A stretch of DNA of 64,000 nt. Source: Marsupella aquatica (lineage: Eukaryota; Marchantiophyta). The notes under the pieces are model-generated. The model was not told the DNA's origin, made no database searches, and was given only the letters and a program-made list of their open reading frames with translations. The DNA lies in the NCBI GenBank assembly GCA_973895155.1, contig OZ316894.1, forward strand, positions 5,456,001-5,520,000, written 5' to 3'. Position 1 is the stretch's first letter. Each line of letters starts with the position of its first letter. A program made the position numbers and the translations under genes. Below are positions 58,130 to 64,000 of the stretch, one piece after another.

Positions 58130-58392
58130 GTTGGAACAATCGGCAGGATGTCTTTCCCTGTCCCAGTCCTGATCATGACGAAACGGGAGACTCTACGGTA
58201 ATTCCAAAGCAAGAACAAGTACTACAAGAGGATCAGTTGTCAAACAGGGAAGAAATAATTCCGTTTCGAAAGAAAGCAAGATTGAAAAGAGCTGTACAAC
58301 ATGAGATCGGGCAATACAAAGTGAAGGACACAGCAAAACTCAACGCATTCCAAGGGGGGCGATTTTCTCCCAGTGTCAGCGAAAGATTCTAA
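58130..58392 (+). CDS. coding-like terminal exon, probably of the preceding gene
   Basis: After the acceptor GTAAATCAG the frame reads TGG AAC AAT and stays open for about 87 codons to TAA at 58390-58392. The composition is protein-like: acidic first half (SPDHDETGDSTVIPKQEQ), basic second half (IPFRKKARLKRAVQHEIG), ending GGRFSPSVSERF. No family was recognised. It is on the same strand and within 300 bp of the preceding exons, so it is likely the 3' exon of the same gene or of an alternative transcript. Confidence 0.4.
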
Positions 58393-61190
58393 TTTCAGGG
58401 AAGTTCTTTTCCTGTCTCCCAACGATAAGGTTGAAGGGAAAAAATTTCGAGCATTGAAAAACGAAAGGTTATTCGAAAACAACCTGTGCATCCGCTGCTA
58501 CAAGAGCATCACTTGGGTGCTTCAAACTGTTATAAGGAAACATAGAGAAAACACGTCCTGTCCAGAATGAAATCCTTCATGTTCCTGCAACATGAAATTC
58601 TCAAATCTGACCATCTAAGTTGTAACACCTTTCTTAAATTCCTTCAAGATTTACACTTTGATTTTCCTGTCGTTTATGGAAGACTAGTACAGACTGTGTG
58701 AGGGAATCGTGAGCTTTGTCTTGTACTTGTTTTGGTAAAAAAGGTAAACTGTCATCAGTTGTGAAGAACATCCTTCTCAAATTCAACATTGCTGTATTGA
58801 ATCCACGTTCCCTGCAATTCTTGTAAACAGTGTCCTTGCGCATTCAAAAATTATAGTGCAATGCAAAATTGATCAAGATGTGTGCAGTTTCATGGGTGTG
58901 ATTCATGTCACATGTAGAGATGTAGATGCAAGAAGAGAGAATGATTCTTTTTTGCAGGCTCTGGATATCGGATTTTCCTCGCCTTTGTTCCTGATCAATC
59001 GAGAAAACAGAGAGCACGGAAACTGAAAGCAAGGATACTAGCGGGAATACTTGCAGGCATGATAGCTTCATGAAGAAGAGAAAACAATGTAAACCCAAGA
59101 CCGCAAAGACTGAGGACTGCCTACAGTCGTATGTTTTGTTTGGGAGTGTATGGAGCAGAAATGCGCATCTCAATCTCAGTATGAATTATTGGGAATTTCA
59201 AAGGTGGAACAACATCATTCTTCCTCGAGAAGGTCATCTGGAAACGCCATGCAAGAGATCCCAAATTCTCATCTCAGATGACTAGTGGATACCTGTGTGT
59301 ATGCACCAGGAGGACTCCCCATGCCCCTCCTCATTCACAAGCAGTCATAAATCACATTTTCTGTTATGAGAACATTTACAGCCCCACAACTTCACTCTAT
59401 GGAATAGCTTGTGAATGGTAGACTGATATTACAAATTTCCAGAATACATTGCTAAATGGTGGAAAACATTTACCAATCCGTAACAAGTTAGTACGAAACA
59501 CGTTTTTCTTAAAGTTATCATTTCAGAAAAAAATTCATGCTCCATTGTTTCCTGTCGTCACCAGTGAACTTCAAAAAGAAAAGAGGCACCAGTCATGTGA
59601 GATTAAAGCAGTTTATGGATAATTTTCATTTGTTGGATAATTATTTGTGTTGCTAATGTTGCTCAAAAAGCTTCATGCGGTTTAGGTGGCTTTACAAGAA
59701 CTTGGGGGCAGCCATTCCATTTTTTCTAAGTGAAAGATGCAATCCTAGCCATTCATATGTGGGAACTGGCCACACTTCACTTTACATGAACTTGGGGGGA
59801 AAATGAACCAAAAGCATTACCGAACCTAGTCATCTGTCAGTGGGCCCCTTGTGGGTCCCTTTTTTTGCTGAGGTGTGCAAGCTTTTTTGTCCAAAACTTA
59901 GACCTCCTCTTGAGGTGGTCTAAAAACTTGGAGCAAACTGCCGCTTGTTTTCAGGGAATTGCATTGATTACTTCCATACCTGACACATTTTGGCTCAGGC
60001 ATTTTAACTTTTGTGGAAGGAAATGGCCATCAGCTTTGCTCTGGATGGAGAGAGAGTGAACGGCCCCCACCTTCTTGTAAAGCCCCCCTTAGAGATAGGT
60101 CTAGTACCTTTGAATACAGTGGGACAAAACGCTGACGGAAATTACCTCTGGAGCAAGTTCACTCTCCAAAAGCTAAGGGACTTTTCAAATTAAATTCTGG
60201 ACCTGACCCTGGATTTACCAAATTCATTGTCATTGTTTAATATCCTAGTAAACAATATATGTGTTCCAGTAATTAAGGTCCTTTGCTTTTGTAAAGGCCA
60301 ATGGCACACAAGAGCTGTCATGCTATGCCCAGATGATCATGTCCCTCATATTTATCTGGGCAAATTGCTGTTTCCTTGGCACACATTAACCCTGTAAACC
60401 TAGGAGGGAATGAGTCTCTTCCCATGTGTGAGAATGAAAGGTTTCAGCTAGTTGCTAGCCCCTCCCAACACTTTTGTTTCCTAAATTTAGGGTTTTAAGT
60501 GACTAACAATATGTGATAAATAAATGAAAGGCTCACCACTTTCTTGATAGGGAATCACAATCTCTGAGACACTAGAAAGTTATCTACTAGGGTAATGACA
60601 TTTGGGGAAGGCTACAAGACTGCCGTCAAAATTGTGGAAGGCCACAAGCACTGAGGAGAGGGCAATGGTACCAGGTCACCCAAAAATAGTTTATTCTTTC
60701 TTTAAGTTGACTCAGGAAAAATCATCCCAATTCTAACAATAATTGACAATTTATGCTTGTCAGCATTAGAGTCTCTTCTCTTTGAGCAGGAAACACTGAA
60801 AGATAATCCAATGCACTTTTGGAATACTCACACCCTTACTTGTCCTAAACCACCATTCTGCCTGAAGCAAAGCCTAGTGGACCTAGGTTACCAATATTAC
60901 TCACTAGTGTTCGTAAGTAAAGAAGCACACTACTTTGTCCTCCCCAAACTTGGTGGGCAGTGACTGTCTAAAGAAAGTTGGGTTCAAATGTTAAAACTCA
61001 CTCTGAATTCGAGGCAAATTAGTAGTAGACTCACCAGGGATTGACCAATTTACTAAAACAATTTTTAACTACGTTGCCACTAAAAATATTCTAATTTATT
61101 TACATTATTGTCATTGATTCTATTGTATTTATGGATATGCCATAGTTTTGGTGTACGGTTACCTTAGTGAACTTGTAAACAATAAGGTAC
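58393..61190. other. gene-free stretch
   Basis: 2.8 kb of AT-rich DNA without recognisable genes. At about 59840-59930 there are words related to the 33436-33590 repeat. Short open frames on both strands have no domain. Confidence 0.5.
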
Positions 61191-61430
61191 TGCAAATAAG
61201 ATAAACACACTGGCAGTATTGAAAATATGACAAACACAATGGCAGTATTGCAGTAAACACACTAGTAGTAGTGTCAATTACTTCAAATAAGATAAACACA
61301 CTGGCAGTATTGCAAATATGACAAACACAATGGCAGTATTGCAGTAAACACACTAGTAGTAGTGTCAATTACTGCAAATAAGACAAACACAATGGCAGTA
61401 AACACACTAGTAGTAGTGTCAATTAAAATA
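61191..61430 (+). repeat. 91-bp tandem repeat, about 2.6 copies
   Basis: Units begin TGCAAATAAGATAAACACAC (61191), TTCAAATAAGATAAACACAC (61282) and TGCAAATAAGACAAACACAA (61373), an exact 91-bp spacing. Each contains GGCAGTATTG twice and ends CACTAGTAGTAGTGTCAATT, itself a short palindrome. The last copy has an internal deletion. Confidence 0.92.
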
Positions 61431-61439
61431 GGTGTAGTG

Positions 61440-61580
61440 CAGCCCAGAGAGGAATGATTTTGTGGTAGCTCACTTGAATAGAGATGGATAGGTCTTGGGT
61501 TCAACTATTGTGGGTGACTCTTCCCTTCTTGTGGGGTTTCACAGATTTCCCCTATAAAAAAATTAAAATTTAAAAAGTGT
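61440..61580 (+). mobile_element. possible tRNA-derived SINE-like sequence
   Basis: GTGGTAGCTCACTTG is followed about 30 bp later by TTGGGTTCAACTATTG, at A-box and B-box-like spacing, then CCCC and an A-rich tail (AAAAAAATTAAAATTTAAAAAG). The match to tRNA boxes is weaker than at 15395-15525. It may be a degenerate relative. Confidence 0.3.
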
Positions 61581-61828
61581 TTAGGGCAAAGTACATAAAA
61601 GTTGTTTACTAAAAACTCTAAACCCTGGCAAAAAAGGAAAAACCTTAACCGTGGTTTGAACACCGGACCTCAGTTTGATCGCTTCAGTAGTAGTGTGGAG
61701 GTTTCAATTAGGTCATGAAGTTTATGCAAAGGGCCGCCACGAGATTTCTTTATGCACAATCGTTTGGAAGCTTGTCGGCTGAAATCGACGAAACCTGTTG
61801 AGCACTCTCAGTGAATCGGCTCGTTATT

Positions 61829-62295
61829 TCACTCTTGACAGCCATGAGAATTTGCTCCTCTTCAGTGGACTCGATTGGGCATATCCTTGTATTTTGTTCT
61901 AGCGAGAGTCGACTTCTCCTTCCCTTGCGGCTTTTGTAGCATTTTGATGTCACTCTTGACTGCCATGAGAATTTCCGCCTCTTTGGTGCACTCGATCGGG
62001 TAGATCCGTGCATTTTGTTCAAGCGAGTTTCGACTTCTCCTTGCCTTGCGGCTTTGTAGCATTTTGATGTCACTCTTGACTGCCATGAGAATTTCCGCCT
62101 CTTTGGTGGACTCGATCGGGTAGATCAGTGTCTTTTGTTCAAGCGAGTGTCGACTTCTCCTTCCCTTGTGGCGTGTAGCATTTTGATGTCACTCTTGACA
62201 GCCATGAGAATTTCCGCCTCTTCGGTGGACTCGATCGGGTAGATCCGTGCATATTGTTCAAAGCGAGAGTCGACTTCTCCTTCCCTTGGGTGAGG
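61829..62295 (-). repeat. ~120-bp tandem repeat, four copies, upstream of the CCDC137-like gene
   Basis: ACTCTTGAC(A/T)GCCATGAGAA starts at 61831, 61952, 62072 and 62191 (spacing 121, 120, 119). Each unit continues with GGACTCGATCGGGTAGATCC, GTTCAAGCGAGAGTCGACTT and CTCCTTCCCTTG. On the minus strand each unit reads as ~40 codons (AEILMAVKSDIKML, SLEQNARIYPIE), but the unequal spacing breaks a single frame. The array ends 17 bp before the ATG at 62312, so it forms the 5' UTR or core promoter of that gene. Confidence 0.9.
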
Positions 62296-62311
62296 GTTTA
62301 CGAAGAGAGCG

Positions 62312-63758
62312 ATGAGGAACCAAGGTGGCAAGGGCTCCAAACGGAAGGCCGAGACTAATTTTGTGGATGCCTACAGTGGAGCCAGTGAACTAGCCCCTCC
62401 GCCGGCCTCGAGAGATGTATTCGCAGTTCCTGCCAAGCTCCGGAAAATAATGAAGCTCAAGTCAATGATGACTGGAGGTATGTCACAGAACAGTTCCTTC
62501 CCAGTCCCTCTGTGTCCACCCACCGTGTTCTGTTGAAGCCAGGTTTGGTTTGCCGTTGCTCAAGTCGATTTGGTCGCTTCTGAAATCTGTGTTATCTGGT
62601 GTCCAGGAGCTCGGAATGATGGACAAGCAGATCCACGAGCTGGGAAGGGGAGTGAGAAAAAGACGAACAAGGTCGGAATGATATTTTTGCTGCTATGTAT
62701 TGTCTCTGTTTCTACCACGCAATAGATTAGGACGTTGATTCTAAAACCCTATACCCTAGACATGGATCGGCCTTTTAGGTAATCCTCTGAAACTCTAGCT
62801 TACTGCAGGGACTCATTTGCTATCAGACTATTGCCTTCGAACTTGTGAAGGAAGTTGTGGGAGACTGGCAGCGGCTGTGATGAGACATTTTGCCTCAGAA
62901 GTGAATTGTCTAGTTCAATTGTGGACATGGTGTAGTCAAATTCTGAGCCGTTGCCAATGTCTTGTACTCATTAATTCTCTCGTCATACGGTTCGGTTACT
63001 ACCTGAATCCCCTAGAGTTTTGTTAATCCTCTTTCACCTTATTGAGGAATGGGTACACGGCATCTGGAGTGCCGCGTGTCTTTGTTGATCTCAATCTGGC
63101 GAGAAATTTTAATTTATATTGCCTTCGTGGGCGTTTTCAAATGTGGATTGTGGTCTGCGCAACTAACTAATGGTATTACTTCAGGGCAGGTTGCGAAGAA
63201 ATCTTCCAGTGGTATGACCGTGAAAGATCTTGGCGTCAAGGGAACCCCGGGGATTAGCAACGTGAGAGGAACCGAATTGAACTCTGGCACTCCAGATCAG
63301 CCTGCAGAGAAGGGAAAGGGTTCTTTTGCCAGAAAATGGAAGAAAGGGGAGGAAGAGCTCAAGAGGCTGGTCGAGAAGATGGACAAAAGAGAAAAGACTG
63401 GTATCAAGCATGGTGTCAGTGATAGACGGAAGAGGTAGTTTATTGTGTTTGAATTGCATACAGGGCTAGAACAGTTCGTCTTCCCTGTCTAGTTTGTGCT
63501 CAAGTCCTAAATTATGTCGAGCCAAGTGTTCTGTCCCTGTGAGGAACTGTTTTGTTACTCTCACTCAGTCTTTCCTTCGATTTCCAGCACTCAGTCTTTC
63601 CTTCGATTTCCAGCTTTTTACAGGAGAAAAAGAAGAAGAAGAAAAGGAATATGCCAGACGCAGATGCCGTACCTGCCCTCAATCAGTATGAAAAAGTTGA
63701 GTTTGGCGACATTGTACAGGCCCCTCCAAGGCTCTCATTCCCGAAAAAAGCTGCAGAG
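62312..63758 (+). CDS. CCDC137-like nucleolar coiled-coil protein, N-terminal part (runs off the window)
   Basis: Four exons: 62312-62477, 62607-62671, 63190-63434 and 63614-63758, giving 207 codons in matching phases. The last ends GAG before GTGAGT, so more exons lie to the right. The start is very basic (MRNQGGKGSKRKAE), followed by VPAKLRKIMKLKSMM. A lysine-rich segment has FARKWKKGEEELKRLVEKMD, then KKKKKKRNMPDAD and the family hallmark KVEFGDIVQAPPRLSFPKK. Human CCDC137 has the similar VKFGEVVLQPPEL. That family is nuclear/nucleolar and basic; its plant role is unclear. The donor after exon 2 (AAG then GTCGGA) is weak. The acceptor of exon 4 lies in a duplicated 26-bp block. The name is an inference from the hallmark motif and composition. 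Confidence 0.7.
63562..63613 (+). repeat. 26-bp tandem duplication of a 3' splice site
   Basis: CACTCAGTCTTTCCTTCGAT plus TTCCAG occurs twice in tandem, 63562-63587 and 63588-63613. Both copies end in a good acceptor (TTTCCAG). The second gives the phase that keeps the CCDC137-like frame open. Using the first would add 26 nt and shift the frame. Confidence 0.93.
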
Positions 63759-64000
63759 GTGAGTGTCGTGAATAGGAAGCATTTCTAGTGAGGATTTGGC
63801 TCAGAACTTCCAGGGTTATGTCCTGATTTCGTTTTATCTGATTTACAAACATGTACTGCACGCATGACTTATTCCTACAAACTTTGTAGATGACCATACT
63901 CCATAGAACTATCTGTCCGTATTTTCGTCTCATTTTCGGCGTCATTTCACGTCAGGGTAATCCCGGACACACAAATGACGATCTGTAACTGCTTTACTTG
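63759..64000 (+). other. intron of the CCDC137-like gene (incomplete)
   Basis: Starts with GTGAGT. No acceptor with a continuing frame was recognised before the window ends. Confidence 0.5.

Noticed and set aside
61191-62295. CRISPR-like array
   Set aside because: Units are contiguous tandem repeats without unique spacers, and the DNA is clearly plant nuclear.

Overview
This window is nuclear DNA from a land plant or streptophyte alga. It has spliced genes with small GT-AG introns, a plastid-targeted membrane protein of the GDT1/PAM71 type, an SDE3/MOV10 RNA helicase, and long gene-poor stretches full of degenerate repeats and one large Ty3/gypsy retroelement. The species cannot be fixed from sequence alone. 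A cytosine methyltransferase carried by a gypsy element recalls a 2018 report of retrotransposon-encoded DNMTs in dinoflagellates and charophyte algae (from memory), so a seedless or charophyte lineage is a reasonable guess.

Layout. 1-4224 is gene-free and repeat-rich. 4225-14234 is a decayed minus-strand LTR retroelement with the order gag, protease, C5 DNA methyltransferase, reverse transcriptase/RNase H, integrase. Its terminal repeats are arranged abnormally, and a 15-nt self-complementary primer-site candidate sits at the LTR edge. 14235-21491 is non-coding and holds short tandem repeats, a tRNA-derived SINE-like copy and a large pyrimidine-rich array with a ~180-bp higher-order period. 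21492-22163 is an intact single-exon RING-H2 gene. 22164-27433 is mostly empty, with a 28-bp tandem array. 27434-29734 is a small two-exon gene of unknown function. 36025-39712 is a seven-exon dienelactone-hydrolase-family gene with a 22-nt exon.

42745-44207 (+) is a two-exon GDT1/PAM71-type gene, lying tail to tail with 53251-44682 (-), a 20-exon SDE3/MOV10-like helicase gene. The exon phases of that model agree throughout and give about 1172 residues. Downstream are a spliced gene of unknown function (56514-57856, with further coding-like blocks to 58392) and, at the right edge, the first four exons of a CCDC137-like nucleolar protein (62312 to beyond 63758).

The genes do not form an operon-like system. 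The thematic link is silencing biology: a host RNA-silencing helicase lies about 30 kb from a retroelement that carries its own DNA methyltransferase. All of that element's internal stop codons are of types reachable by C-to-T change from CAA, CAG or CGA, and its duplicated 359-bp LTR segment differs only by transitions.
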